A DNA stretch of 64,000 nt. It comes from Lactococcus nasutitermitis (GTDB taxonomy: Bacteria > Bacillota > Bacilli > Lactobacillales > Streptococcaceae). Of this stretch, positions 54,235 to 64,000 are shown in pieces (position 1 is the stretch's first letter; each line of letters starts with the position of its first letter). The stretch lies in contig NZ_BOVQ01000001.1 in NCBI RefSeq assembly GCF_018403765.1, positions 1 to 64,000 of the forward strand, written 5' to 3'. Below the pieces are notes generated by a model, which saw nothing but the letters and a program-made list of their open reading frames with translations, searched no databases and was not told the origin of the DNA. Made by a program: the position numbers and the translations under genes.

Positions 54235-56005
54235 CTTCTGGTGCAAGTTTATTTTTTACTCGCTCAGCAACATCATACGGAACACCTGCTTCGGCAACTT
54301 CTTGGATACTTGCTTCTTCAATGGCTTTGACATTTTTAAAAGTCATCAAAAGTTTTTGTTTACGTTTTGGTCCTAAGCCTGCGATACCGTCTAATTTTGA
54401 AGAAAAAGTATTTTTTCCGCGAACTTGCCTATGAAAAGTAATCGCAAAACGGTGTACTTCATCTTGAATACGTTGTAAGAGGAAAAATTCTTGTGACGAA
54501 CGACTCAGTGGCACAACTTCAAGTGGTTCTCCAAAAAGTAATTCACTTGTTTGGTGTTTATCATTTTTTTGCATACCAGCGATGGGAATATCAAGCCCAA
54601 GTTCATCAAGAATTGCTTTTGCTGCATGAACTTGTCCTGCTCCTCCATCCATCGCAATCAAGTCTGGTAAAACTGTTCCCTCGCGCATTGCTCGACTATA
54701 ACGACGCGTAATCACTTCCCGCATAGAAGCATAATCATCTGCTCCGACTACGGTTTTAATTTTGTATTTACGGTAATCTTTTTTTGAGGGCTTTCCATTG
54801 ATAAAAACAACCATTGCAGAAACTGGTGATGTTCCCATAATATTGGAATTATCGAAACTTTCTATCCTTACTGGTTTAGGAATACCAAGGATTTGTCCCA
54901 GATTTTCAACGGCTCCTTGTGTTCTCTCAATAGATTTCTCGGCAAGGTCAAATTTTTGCTGAAGTTGCACTTGAGCATTTTTATTTGCCATGAGGACAAG
55001 CTGTTTTTTTTCTCCTCGTGAAGGCTGAAAAACTTTGACTTTGGTAATTGACTCAACAGACTCTTTGTCAATATCACTCGGAATAAAAATTTCTTTGGGA
55101 AGTAAATGCTGTTTTTCTTGATAAAACTGTCCAACGTAAGTTAAAAAATCTTCTTCAGCTTCGTTGTAATAGGGAAACATATTGACATCACGTTTAATCA
55201 ATTTTCCTTGACGAACGAAGAAAACTTGCACACACATCCAGCCTTTATCAACAGCATAGCCAAATATATCTCTATCCTGATTATCAAGATTGCGTACACG
55301 TTGTTTAGTACGTAAAATACCAATAGACTTTACAATATCACGGTATTCCGCTGCTTGTTCAAATTCAAGTTTTTCAGCTGCTTTTTGCATTTTCGCGGTC
55401 ATTTCATCAATGATTTCATGCCCATCTCCTGTGAGAAATTTTGTGATTTCTTTTACCATATCAACATAAACTTGCGGATCCACGTGATTGACAACTGGAC
55501 AGAGACATTGATGAATATGATAGTAAAAACAAACTCTTTTTTCATGCAAACTGCATTTTCGTAAAGGGAAGATACGGTCAAGTAAATGTTTGATTTCATT
55601 GGCTGCGCCGACATCTGGATACGGTCCAAAATAATGTCCACCATCTTTTTTTACTTGACGTGTGATGAGAAGACGAGGATACTTTTCATTTGTAATTTTT
55701 ATGAAAGGATAAGATTTATCATCTTTGAGCATGATATTATATTTGGGCTTGTATTCTTGAATCATGTTAATTTCAAGAAGTAAAGCTTCAATATTGCTGG
55801 CCGTGACGATAAATTCAAAATCAGCAATTTCGCTGACTAAAAGTTCTGTTTTTGTATCATGTGAACCATGAAAATAAGAGCGAACTCTATTTTTAAGATT
55901 TTTCGCTTTTCCTACATAAATAATCGTACCATTTTTATCCTTGTGCTGGTAACAGCCTGGACTATCTGGTAATAATTCTAATTTTGCTTTAATTGTAGCA
56001 TTCAT
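54227..56005 (-). CDS. uvrC: Excinuclease ABC subunit C
   Basis: This 592-residue nuclease makes the dual incisions of nucleotide excision repair. The N-terminal GIY-YIG domain shows [28 protein letters not shown], a UVR domain follows near residue 205 ([18 protein letters not shown]), then the RNase H-like domain ([28 protein letters not shown]) and C-terminal helix-hairpin-helix repeats. The ATG at 56005 lies seven bases after TGT-TATAAT with no Shine-Dalgarno sequence, predicting a leaderless transcript. Confidence 0.96.
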   Translation of the reverse strand: MNATIKAKLELLPDSPGCYQHKDKNGTIIYVGKAKNLKNRVRSYFHGSHDTKTELLVSEIADFEFIVTASNIEALLLEINMIQEYKPKYNIMLKDDKSYPFIKITNEKYPRLLITRQVKKDGGHYFGPYPDVGAANEIKHLLDRIFPLRKCSLHEKRVCFYYHIHQCLCPVVNHVDPQVYVDMVKEITKFLTGDGHEIIDEMTAKMQKAAEKLEFEQAAEYRDIVKSIGILRTKQRVRNLDNQDRDIFGYAVDKGWMCVQVFFVRQGKLIKRDVNMFPYYNEAEEDFLTYVGQFYQEKQHLLPKEIFIPSDIDKESVESITKVKVFQPSRGEKKQLVLMANKNAQVQLQQKFDLAEKSIERTQGAVENLGQILGIPKPVRIESFDNSNIMGTSPVSAMVVFINGKPSKKDYRKYKIKTVVGADDYASMREVITRRYSRAMREGTVLPDLIAMDGGAGQVHAAKAILDELGLDIPIAGMQKNDKHQTSELLFGEPLEVVPLSRSSQEFFLLQRIQDEVHRFAITFHRQVRGKNTFSSKLDGIAGLGPKRKQKLLMTFKNVKAIEEASIQEVAEAGVPYDVAERVKNKLAPEEK

Positions 56006-56012
56006 ATAAATT

Positions 56013-56018
56013 ATTATA
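56013..56018 (-). promoter_or_regulatory. Extended -10 box of uvrC, predicted leaderless
   Basis: TGT-TATAAT, seven bases and ATG on the minus strand. Confidence 0.65.
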
Positions 56019-56053
56019 ACACAAGAGGATATTTTGTAGTTTCATAATCTATC

Positions 56054-56076
56054 AAAAAAAGACGCTTATGCGTCTT
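56054..56076 (-). terminator. rpsA terminator
   Basis: AAGACGC, four bases, GCGTCTT and five more Ts on the minus strand, just after the rpsA stop. Confidence 0.9.
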
Positions 56077-56097
56077 CTTGAGGATATTTTTTTATTC

Positions 56098-57327
56098 TTA
56101 TAAATCGTTAATATCAAAGTCTTCGCCAAGGAAGTCTGCAAGTGAGAAGCCTTCTTGTGTTTCTGGTAATTCGTATGAAGGTTTAGCAGCTTTACGTGGT
56201 GCACGTGGTTTACGGTCACGTTTTTCGCCATCATTGTCGTTATTACGACGAGCTGGACGTTCTGGAGCTTCTTCAAGTGCTTTGATAGAAAGGCTGATAC
56301 GTTCTTCTTCTGGTTTTACATCGAGAACTTTTACGTTCACAACTTGACCAACTTTAAGAACGTCCTTTGGATTCTCAACGCGTTCCCAAGAGATTTGTGA
56401 AACGTGGACAAGTCCTTCAACGCCTGGATAAAGTTCAACAAAGGCACCAAAGTCTGTAAGACGTTTAACAGTTCCTTCAACAGTTGAGCCAACTGGTGCT
56501 TTTTCTTCAACTTGTTCCCAAGGACCAGCTTGAGTTGCTTTAAGTGAAAGTGAAAGACGTCCAGCTTCTTCATCAAGTTTCAAGATTTTAACTTGTACTT
56601 GGTCGCCAGGTTTAACAACGTCTGATGGACGTTTGATGTGGTTGTGGCTCAATTCTGAGACGTGAACCAAACCGTCAATTCCACCAAGGTCGATAAATGC
56701 ACCAAAGTTTGTCACGCGTGAAACTGTTCCTTCAACGATATCGCCTTCTTGAAGTTGAGCAAACGCTTCTTTACGAGCTTCTAAAGCTTCTGCTTCAACA
56801 ACTGCACGACGACTAAGGATGAAGCGATTATCTGAAGCGTTAACTTCAATAATCTTAGCTTCGATTTCTTCACCGACAAATTTCTTAGTATCTTTAACAA
56901 AGTAAGTGTCAATCATAGATGCAGGGATAAATCCACGTACACCGTTATAATCTACTGAAAGTCCGCCTTTAACGTCTTTAGTAACTTTAACTGTTACGAT
57001 TTCGCCTTCTTTGCCTTCAAGTGCAGTCCAAGCTTTGCGAGCCTCAAGACGTTTCAATGAGAGAAGGTAAACATTTGCGCCTTCTGCTTCTTTACCAACG
57101 ATTTGCTTGATAACAAGCAAGTCTAGCACATCCCCAGCCTTAACAAATGTATTGATGTCAGCGTCACGGTCGTTTGTAATTTCGCGAAGTGTAAGGACAC
57201 CTTCAACACCTGTGCCAACGATAGCAACTTGTGCTTGACCGTTTTCGACAGAAAGGATTTCACCTTTAACGACGTCGCGTACTTTAACGTCTTCAACACT
57301 GTTTAGTAATGTTTCAAATTCGTTCAT
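56098..57327 (-). CDS. rpsA: 30S ribosomal protein S1
   Basis: This 409-residue protein contains four S1 RNA-binding domains (starting at about residues 17, 105, 190 and 275; the last two with VTNFGAFIDLGGIDGLVHVSE and LTDFGAFVELYPGVEGLVHVSQ). It helps bring mRNA to the ribosome. The C terminus is basic (NNDNDGEKRDRKPRAPRKAAK). GGAGG is 14 bases ahead of the ATG with a T-rich gap, a longer spacing than usual; a TTG start nearer the site is possible but not family-like. Confidence 0.95.
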   Translation of the reverse strand: MNEFETLLNSVEDVKVRDVVKGEILSVENGQAQVAIVGTGVEGVLTLREITNDRDADINTFVKAGDVLDLLVIKQIVGKEAEGANVYLLSLKRLEARKAWTALEGKEGEIVTVKVTKDVKGGLSVDYNGVRGFIPASMIDTYFVKDTKKFVGEEIEAKIIEVNASDNRFILSRRAVVEAEALEARKEAFAQLQEGDIVEGTVSRVTNFGAFIDLGGIDGLVHVSELSHNHIKRPSDVVKPGDQVQVKILKLDEEAGRLSLSLKATQAGPWEQVEEKAPVGSTVEGTVKRLTDFGAFVELYPGVEGLVHVSQISWERVENPKDVLKVGQVVNVKVLDVKPEEERISLSIKALEEAPERPARRNNDNDGEKRDRKPRAPRKAAKPSYELPETQEGFSLADFLGEDFDINDL

Positions 57328-57378
57328 TTGTAAAAAAAATTCCTCCAACAATTTGGCTGATACACAGCCTTAATGAGT

Positions 57379-57406
57379 ATTATATCACAAATTTCAAGGA
57401 AGTAAA
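57379..57406 (-). promoter_or_regulatory. rpsA promoter
   Basis: Minus strand: -35 TTTACT (57401-57406), 16 bases, -10 TATAAT (57379-57384). A small GGCTG/CAGCC hairpin lies in the leader before GGAGG. Confidence 0.65.
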
Positions 57407-57521
57407 AGCCTTTTTTCTAGTTTTTTCATAAAAAACTTTTTTAGATCTTATTTTTATGGGAAATACCGAACTTTTAAGTGTTTTTTGTTGTTTTTAAGCT
57501 ACATTTTGCAAAATGTTTTTA

Positions 57522-58067
57522 TTATTCTCTATAACAAACTTCTTCTTTTACTTTTTCACTTGTTAGTACTGATTGGGCAAGTAGGAGCCGTTCTTTGCTC
57601 AAATCACTTGGGTCATATTTTCCTGTGTTATCAATACTTCCGTCTGCTTGCATGATTGGAATAGTTTTTCCTACTGGATAAACGCTAAGAGGAGCTGTAT
57701 TTATGAAATCTTGCTCAGATTCAGAATTTATCTTTATATATGGTGCGCCTGTCGTGAGCAATCCTCCAATACTTAGATAATAACGTTTGTTATTCGTTAA
57801 AAGAAGGTTTCCATCAATGATATATTTTGTTTCTTTCTTTTCTTCGTTGTGCCATTTTCCTTGAATGCTCGAAAAATCACCTCTCATGAGTTGTGCAAGC
57901 TCAATATCTTGTATTTCTTTTTGGTTGTATTTTTCTAACTTATGAAATGAATCATAAAATCTAGCTGTGGTTGGTTTTGTCCAGTGTGTAAAAAATAAAA
58001 TTCCTAAGCAGCTGAGGCTTATAATGACTAAAAATGTATAGAATGTCATGTTTCGATGTTTCTTCAT
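57522..58067 (-). CDS. Membrane-anchored extracytoplasmic protein, DUF6287-like
   Basis: This 181-residue protein has a basic N terminus, one membrane helix (about residues 8-26) and an outside domain. The segment QLMRGDFSSIQGKWHNEEKK then IIDGNLLL resembles the short repeat of the streptococcal DUF6287 group, but I am not certain. The function is unknown. The start has a GAAAGAG site. Confidence 0.6.
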   Translation of the reverse strand: MKKHRNMTFYTFLVIISLSCLGILFFTHWTKPTTARFYDSFHKLEKYNQKEIQDIELAQLMRGDFSSIQGKWHNEEKKETKYIIDGNLLLTNNKRYYLSIGGLLTTGAPYIKINSESEQDFINTAPLSVYPVGKTIPIMQADGSIDNTGKYDPSDLSKERLLLAQSVLTSEKVKEEVCYRE

Positions 58068-58145
58068 AATTTTACTCTTTCAACAATGTAGTCTATTGAT
58101 TATAAAAATATTATAACAAAATAATAAAATTATGAGAAACAAAAC

Positions 58146-58178
58146 AAAAATGAACTTCCTAGGGAAATTCATTTTTTA
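58146..58178 (-). terminator. mnmA terminator
   Basis: ATGAATTTCC, three bases, GGAAGTTCAT and TTTT on the minus strand with one mismatch, just after the mnmA stop. Confidence 0.8.
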
Positions 58179-58180
58179 TA

Positions 58181-59372
<1,192 letters not shown>

Positions 59373-59401
59373 AATAGGCGAATGCTCGGTTACACAAAAT
59401 A

Positions 59402-59442
59402 TCAGTTGAAGGCTGATTTTTGCTACTTTCAGTTGAAGGCTG
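59402..59442. repeat. Tandem 15-base repeats in the mnmA leader
   Basis: TCAGTTGAAGGCTGA occurs twice (about 59402-59416 and 59428-59442). Each copy has TCAG/CTGA ends and could form a small hairpin in the mnmA leader RNA. Confidence 0.65.
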
Positions 59443-59464
59443 AAGCAATAATAGGTAACGTCTT

Positions 59465-59492
59465 ATTATATCAAATTTATTGATTATTTCAA
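59465..59492 (-). promoter_or_regulatory. mnmA promoter
   Basis: Minus strand: -35 TTGAAA (59487-59492), 16 bases, -10 TATAAT (59465-59470). The resulting leader would be about 155 bases. Confidence 0.7.
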
Positions 59493-59516
59493 GGTGCTTT
59501 TGATTGCTTTTTTGTG

Positions 59517-59522
59517 TATAAT
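59517..59522 (+). promoter_or_regulatory. -10 box of the GalT-like gene, predicted leaderless
   Basis: TATAAT, seven bases (TTATAGT) and ATG at 59530. There is no Shine-Dalgarno sequence between. Confidence 0.6.
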
Positions 59523-59529
59523 TTATAGT

Positions 59530-60300
59530 ATGATTGAACATACTGATAATCCTTTGATTTTTAATACTGCTGTGAATAAAGTGAAATACGCTAATGCTGG
59601 CGAAAATGTGCAACATTGTCCTTTTTGTGATGTAAAAAATTTGTCTGGTATTTTGAGGACAGATGGGAATAAGATTTGGTTAAAGAATAAATTTTCGACG
59701 ATTGAGAAATCTTTGATGACGGTTATTATTGAGTCTGATGAACATTTGGGAGATATTTCCACTTATTCTCTCGCGGAAAATCGTGATGTCTTTCGTTTTG
59801 CTTTTGATTGTTGGGATGAATTGATTTCAAGCGGAGATTATCGTTCTGTCTTGATGTTTAAAAACTTTGGTCCTCATTCTGGTGGAACGTTGCGTCACCC
59901 ACATTTGCAAGTGGTTGGTCTGGAAGAAACTGACGGTTACGCACATATTTCGCCTGAGAATTTTGAGGGAGTGGAAATTAAGAAAAATGGTATCAACGTT
60001 ACTTTGTCAACAAAACCAATGATGGGCTTTGTTGAATTTAATGTGATTATTGATGATTTAAAAAAGGTAAATGAGCTGGCGGATGCTGTTCATAGCACCA
60101 CACATTATTTGCTCAATGACTATATGAATGGTCGGTGTGATTCTTATAATTTATTTTTCTATCATGTAAATGAACGTTATATTTGTAAGGTTGTGCCACG
60201 TTTTATTACATCTCCTTATTTTATTGGCTACAAACTTCCTCAGGTCAATCGTTTGGAGACTTTGGAACAAATTGCGGCTGATTTAAGGGAACTGTTGTAA
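59530..60300 (+). CDS. GalT-like/DUF4931 HIT-superfamily protein
   Basis: This 256-residue protein has CPFCD near residue 30 (a zinc-type knuckle) and GGTLRHPHLQVVG near residue 124, the HIT/GalT-type HxHxQ nucleotidyl-transfer motif. It is shorter than GalT and matches the DUF4931 group. The enzymatic activity is unknown. The start MIEHTDNPLIF is preceded by a TATAAT box and seven bases; upstream in-frame codons cover the promoter and are rejected. It is divergent from mnmA and precedes yfhO by 50 bases. Confidence 0.85.
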   Translation: MIEHTDNPLIFNTAVNKVKYANAGENVQHCPFCDVKNLSGILRTDGNKIWLKNKFSTIEKSLMTVIIESDEHLGDISTYSLAENRDVFRFAFDCWDELISSGDYRSVLMFKNFGPHSGGTLRHPHLQVVGLEETDGYAHISPENFEGVEIKKNGINVTLSTKPMMGFVEFNVIIDDLKKVNELADAVHSTTHYLLNDYMNGRCDSYNLFFYHVNERYICKVVPRFITSPYFIGYKLPQVNRLETLEQIAADLRELL

Positions 60301-60350
60301 AATTTTGTTGAAACTTGATTTTTCAGTTCAATATAGATTAGAAAGTTAGG

Positions 60351-62990
60351 ATGGCTTTTTCTGTGTTAAAATTTATTAAAAATTATAAATGGGCTTTATT
60401 GGCAAGCTTTTTTGTGCCTCTTTTACTTGTTCTAGTCGTTCTTGCTACAAACGGTATTTATTGGGGAAGCGGGCGTTCTTTACTTGCTGGCGATGCTTAT
60501 CATCAATATGTGGCGGTTTTATCATTGTTCCGGAATATCTTGCATTCTGGTGGCCAACAGGGATTTTTATACACTTTTACAAGTGGTTTGGGCCTGAATT
60601 TATATGCTTTTGCGGCTTATTATATGGGAAGTTTTCTCATGCCTCTCACATTTTTCTTTAATGTTCATAATATGCCTGATGCGATGTACTTAATTACCTT
60701 GTTGAAGTTTGCTTGTATTGGTTTATCTAGTTTTGTGGCTTTAAAAAATATGTATAAAAAATTGGCGGTTTTACCTGTTTTAGCCTTATCTGTCAGTTTT
60801 TCTTTGATGAGTTTTTTGATGAGCCAGATTGAAATCATTATGTGGCTGGATGTTTTTATCTGGTTACCTTTGATTGTTTGGGGCTTGCATTCTTTACAGG
60901 ATTTTGGACGGCGCAAGCTTTATTTTATCAGTTTGACGATTTTATTTATCCAGAATTATTACTTTGGCTTTATGATTGCGATTTTTCTGGTGCTTTACTT
61001 TTTAGTACGCTCGACTTTGGCGAAATGGTCTTGGAGAAAACTTCTTGATTTTGTAGTTACTTCCTTGTTGGCTGGTCTGACGAGTTTAATCATGCTTTTG
61101 CCGATGTATTTGGATTTGCGGGCAAATAATTCGGATGCTTGGTCGGCTGTTACTGGCATTTTCACAGATAATTCTCATGTTTTTGACATTTTTTCAAAGA
61201 ATTTGGTTGGCTCTTATGATACGACACAGTTTAATGCTGTACCCATGATTTATGTCGGTTTAATGCCACTTGCGCTGGCTTTGTTGTTTTTTACAACGCA
61301 AACAGTGCGTTTACGTACAAAATTAGCATTTCTTGGACTGATCGCTTTTCTGATTGCTTCATTTTATTTGCAAGCTTTGGATTTGTTTTGGCAGGGAATG
61401 CACTCGCCAAATATGTTTTTACATCGTTACGCTTTCTTATTTTCTTTGCTGCTTGTGCTTTTGGCTGCTGAAACTTTGTCTCGTTGGCAGGAAATCAAAA
61501 TCTGGCATATTTTGCTGGTGGTTGGATTTTTAATTCTCGGATTTGCTGCTACGGTAATTTGGGGAAATTATCATTATGTGAAATTTGTTAATATTGCTTT
61601 AACTGCCTTGTTTGGACTGGCTTATTTGCTCCTGATGCTGAGTCAAAAGCGGGGCTGGATTTCTTCTAATTTGTTTGCCATTATTCTCTTTATTTTTATG
61701 AGTACTGAAGTGGCTGTCAATGGTTTTTATCAGATTCAGGGAATTCAGGGAAATTGGAATTTTGCGAGTCGAACTTATTATAATCAGCAGGCGAAACTCC
61801 TCCAACCTTTGGCTACAAAGGTGCAAAATTTGACGAGTTCTAACCTTGCGCGGACAGATAATACATCGCCTGATACTGCCAATGATGGGATGAAATATGG
61901 TTATAATGCTATTGCTCAATTTTCATCAGTAAGAAATAGTAATACAAGTGCGGTCATGAATCAGCTTGGTTTTCACACAGATAGTACTTATTTGAATTTG
62001 CGCTATCCGCAAAATAGTCTTTTGATGGATTCAATATTTGCTGTCAAATATAATATCAATCAATCACAGCCTGACAAATATGATTTTAGCACGCTAGGAA
62101 ATTTGACAGACTTGTCAAAAAATAAAAATGCCCTGTCTCTCGGAATTTTCGTTCCTGGTGGCTATAAAAATGTCAAATTTACCACAGGAAACAATAGTAG
62201 TTTGGAAAATCAAACTAAATTTGTCAATGCGCTTGCTAAAACACAGAATCAATTTTTCAAAGAATTTTACACGACAAGTGAAAAAACAGATGATAAAATC
62301 ACAGGTACAGGCAATAGTGTGACCTTGACCCAAAAAGCAACGGACACGACAAATGATGTTTCTGTGACTTATGGCATTACTGCGCCTGCACATAGTCAAG
62401 CTTATCTTTCAGTGCCAAATATTAGCTATATCAGCACGAATTTTCAGAATGCGACGATCACGATAAGTAATACAAGTAAAGCAGGAGTTATCGCACCGAT
62501 TGCGACTTACTCTGTTGCTACCGAAGATACGGGAAGCTTGTTCAATCTTGGTTATTATGATAAAGCAACGTCGCTTTCAGTGACTTTGAGTTTTCCAAAT
62601 AATTCTCAAGTTTCCTTTGATACGACTTCTTTCTGGGCGCTTGATACCGTAACTTATCAGTCTGTCATAAACAAATTGAAAGAAAATAAAGTTTTTGACA
62701 GAACTGTCAAAAATGGTGTGAACTCTACAATAGACGCAAAATCAGCCGGACAAGTATTTTTAACACTTCCATATGACAAAGGCTGGTCAGCAAAACTTGA
62801 TGGACAATCTGTCAAAATTCATAAAGCTCAAAATGGCTTCATGACAGTCAATATTCCTAAAGGAAAGCATCAGTTGAACTTGCGTTTCTTCCCACAGGGC
62901 TTAAAAATTGGGATTTTCTGCTTTATCTTGGGAATTTTCCTTTTTGTACTTTATGATTGGCGACTTAAAAGAAAACAGTCTGACATATGA
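60351..62990 (+). CDS. YfhO family membrane protein
   Basis: This 879-residue protein has about 13 membrane helices, then an extracellular domain (about residues 470-840) and one last helix. The family motif GSGRSLLAGDAYHQYVAV and the C-terminal LPYDKGWSAKLDGQSV are typical. YfhO proteins are glycosyltransferase-like enzymes that modify lipoteichoic acid or other surface glycans using lipid-linked sugars. One exact palindrome copy is read as FDRTVKN near residue 783, and a near-copy lies at 62102-62122. The start follows GAAAGTTAGG. Confidence 0.9.
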   Translation: MAFSVLKFIKNYKWALLASFFVPLLLVLVVLATNGIYWGSGRSLLAGDAYHQYVAVLSLFRNILHSGGQQGFLYTFTSGLGLNLYAFAAYYMGSFLMPLTFFFNVHNMPDAMYLITLLKFACIGLSSFVALKNMYKKLAVLPVLALSVSFSLMSFLMSQIEIIMWLDVFIWLPLIVWGLHSLQDFGRRKLYFISLTILFIQNYYFGFMIAIFLVLYFLVRSTLAKWSWRKLLDFVVTSLLAGLTSLIMLLPMYLDLRANNSDAWSAVTGIFTDNSHVFDIFSKNLVGSYDTTQFNAVPMIYVGLMPLALALLFFTTQTVRLRTKLAFLGLIAFLIASFYLQALDLFWQGMHSPNMFLHRYAFLFSLLLVLLAAETLSRWQEIKIWHILLVVGFLILGFAATVIWGNYHYVKFVNIALTALFGLAYLLLMLSQKRGWISSNLFAIILFIFMSTEVAVNGFYQIQGIQGNWNFASRTYYNQQAKLLQPLATKVQNLTSSNLARTDNTSPDTANDGMKYGYNAIAQFSSVRNSNTSAVMNQLGFHTDSTYLNLRYPQNSLLMDSIFAVKYNINQSQPDKYDFSTLGNLTDLSKNKNALSLGIFVPGGYKNVKFTTGNNSSLENQTKFVNALAKTQNQFFKEFYTTSEKTDDKITGTGNSVTLTQKATDTTNDVSVTYGITAPAHSQAYLSVPNISYISTNFQNATITISNTSKAGVIAPIATYSVATEDTGSLFNLGYYDKATSLSVTLSFPNNSQVSFDTTSFWALDTVTYQSVINKLKENKVFDRTVKNGVNSTIDAKSAGQVFLTLPYDKGWSAKLDGQSVKIHKAQNGFMTVNIPKGKHQLNLRFFPQGLKIGIFCFILGIFLFVLYDWRLKRKQSDI
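62692..62713. repeat. Dispersed palindrome, AA centre, inside yfhO
   Basis: A full 22-base copy in a plus-strand gene, read as FDRTVKN. Confidence 0.9.
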
Positions 62991-63008
62991 TGATGTCAGG
63001 CTGTTTTT
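62972..63008. terminator. Bidirectional terminator
   Basis: AAAACAGTCTGACAT and ATGTCAGGCTGTTTT form a stem with one mismatch and six-base loop, between yfhO and the convergent edge gene. Confidence 0.85.
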
Positions 63009-64000
63009 ACTGTGCTGCAACGGCTGAAAGATTTTTAAGATTAACTGGCATAATTAACAAACGGTCCATCACATAAGGTGTTTTCCCGCGGTATTTCATC
63101 GAACCCGACTCAAAAAGCATACTTAAACTTTTGTCTTTTTGATTTATACTGACTTGTTCCAAGTAAGGCAGCACAGAAAGACTACCAAGTTTGTTAAATT
63201 TATAATTAAAGGTTGCCGTATTCGCCAAATTTGCAGTTTTTTTGACATTGGCAAAAGTTACCGTTGAGTTTTTATTCCCAAAACTGGAAGTAAAGATAGC
63301 CGCTGTCTGATAAAGAGCAAGACCTTGCATTTTTTTAAAAGCTGGCGAGATAAAAATGTAATTCAGAGCACCTGATTTTTTAAAATCAGCCAGCATTTTT
63401 CCTGTGCTACTTGTATTAATCTTTTTCTTAGGTAAACGATTGAGCTCGATTTTCCCATTTACTAGCGGAATGGTGACAACTGAGGAGGTCTGACTTGCAG
63501 AGAAATATGGAATTTCTAGTGCATTATCCGACAGCGCAATCGTTGACGTTGCTTTTATCCAAGGAAGTTTGAAATTTTCATCTATTTTGATGGCTTGCTT
63601 TGAAATTTTAGCATTATAATTATCAATCGTTCTTTCTTTGAGTACCGATAAACGTGCAATATTTGTATCATTTGATAGCCAGATATTTTTTCTAACTGGG
63701 TCATAAGCCAAACCACCCAGATGAGAAACAGCGGGGATAATCAAACTTTTCACATATCTTTCCGTCTTTTTATTCAAAACAAAAATCAGTGAGTCCAGTT
63801 GATGATTGCCATCATAAGCAGATATAAGTGTGTATTTATCCGTTTGTGTGATACCTTGTGGTGTCCACTTACTCGCATAAGCAGCTTTTCCTGTTTTAGG
63901 ATTGATAGACCAAGCGCCACGCAAACCAGGAATAACAGCATCCTTCACTGTTGTTCCTTTTTTAATATGATGATGTAAAACTTTATTTTCCCAATCTTTC
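63007..64000 (-). CDS. Secreted or surface protein of unknown function, partial
   Basis: The reading frame stays open to the window edge, so the 5' end is missing; at least 330 residues are present. Segments such as LISAYDGNHQLDSLIFVLN, HLGGLAYDPVRKNIWLSND and LLADFKKSG-like repeats suggest a beta-propeller-type domain, but I do not recognise the family. A GTG at 63948 is an internal codon rather than a start, because the frame continues upstream (KGTTVKDAVIPG). It is convergent with yfhO and shares its terminator. Confidence 0.6.
   Translation of the reverse strand, partial: KDWENKVLHHHIKKGTTVKDAVIPGLRGAWSINPKTGKAAYASKWTPQGITQTDKYTLISAYDGNHQLDSLIFVLNKKTERYVKSLIIPAVSHLGGLAYDPVRKNIWLSNDTNIARLSVLKERTIDNYNAKISKQAIKIDENFKLPWIKATSTIALSDNALEIPYFSASQTSSVVTIPLVNGKIELNRLPKKKINTSSTGKMLADFKKSGALNYIFISPAFKKMQGLALYQTAAIFTSSFGNKNSTVTFANVKKTANLANTATFNYKFNKLGSLSVLPYLEQVSINQKDKSLSMLFESGSMKYRGKTPYVMDRLLIMPVNLKNLSAVAAQ

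Noticed and set aside
63007-63948. Edge gene as a complete gene starting at GTG 63948
   Set aside because: The frame continues open to base 64000, so the start is outside the window.

Overview
The window looks like chromosomal DNA of a low-GC member of the Streptococcaceae, most likely a Lactococcus-type lactic acid bacterium. The evidence is the gene content and order (argC-argJ-argD-argB...argF, a stand-alone carB behind a PyrR-type attenuator, gyrA close to srtA, hom-thrB, pepV, a Spx-family protein, a 409-residue ribosomal S1). The species cannot be fixed from the sequence alone. Nearly all genes lie on the minus strand. Plus-strand exceptions are a DMT-family transporter, an HxlR-type regulator, a GalT-like protein and a YfhO-type membrane protein. 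No rRNA, tRNA, prophage or insertion sequence was seen.

Layout. 0-10.7 kb: an unknown membrane-anchored protein, carB with its attenuator, two DUF805 membrane proteins, recN, argR, a TlyA-type rRNA methylase, an acetyltransferase and ispA. 10.8-16.8 kb: an arginine biosynthesis operon with an ARG-box promoter, carrying a frameshifted LysE-type exporter between argB and argF. 16.9-25 kb: a complete type II-A CRISPR-Cas locus of the Streptococcus thermophilus CRISPR1 kind, with a 22-repeat array, long csn2, cas2, cas1, tracrRNA and a 1191-residue Cas9. A Phd/YefM-RelE/ParE toxin-antitoxin pair is wedged between cas9 and the tracrRNA gene. 25-43 kb: a GtrII-like membrane protein, rnr, lepA, murB, thrB, hom, tag, a Nudix hydrolase, pcrA, srtA, apbE, gyrA and an Rrf2 regulator facing a DMT transporter. 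43.8-64 kb: glycerate kinase, a HesB-fold protein, xseB, xseA, folD, a Spx-family gene, alr, acpS, pepV, nitroreductase and its HxlR partner, mutY, uvrC, rpsA, mnmA, a GalT-like gene, yfhO and a partial gene at the edge.

Two patterns cut across the gene map. First, a perfect 22-base palindrome (TTTTTGACAG, a two-base centre AA or TT, CTGTCAAAAA) is scattered through the window. The exact 12-base core occurs 14 times, inside genes and between them. Inside genes it is read in several frames and orientations, giving peptides such as FLTELSK and FDSSVKN. A second palindrome built from the same half-site (GTCAAATTTGAC) occurs six times, all inside genes. Second, six genes have a TATAAT box followed by exactly seven bases and then ATG, which predicts leaderless mRNAs.

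The strongest candidates for undescribed biology are the toxin-antitoxin module nested in the CRISPR locus, with its promoter and the tracrRNA promoter overlapping the neighbouring stop codons, and the dispersed palindrome system. Functions given for recognised families rest on motifs read by eye; no database search was run.
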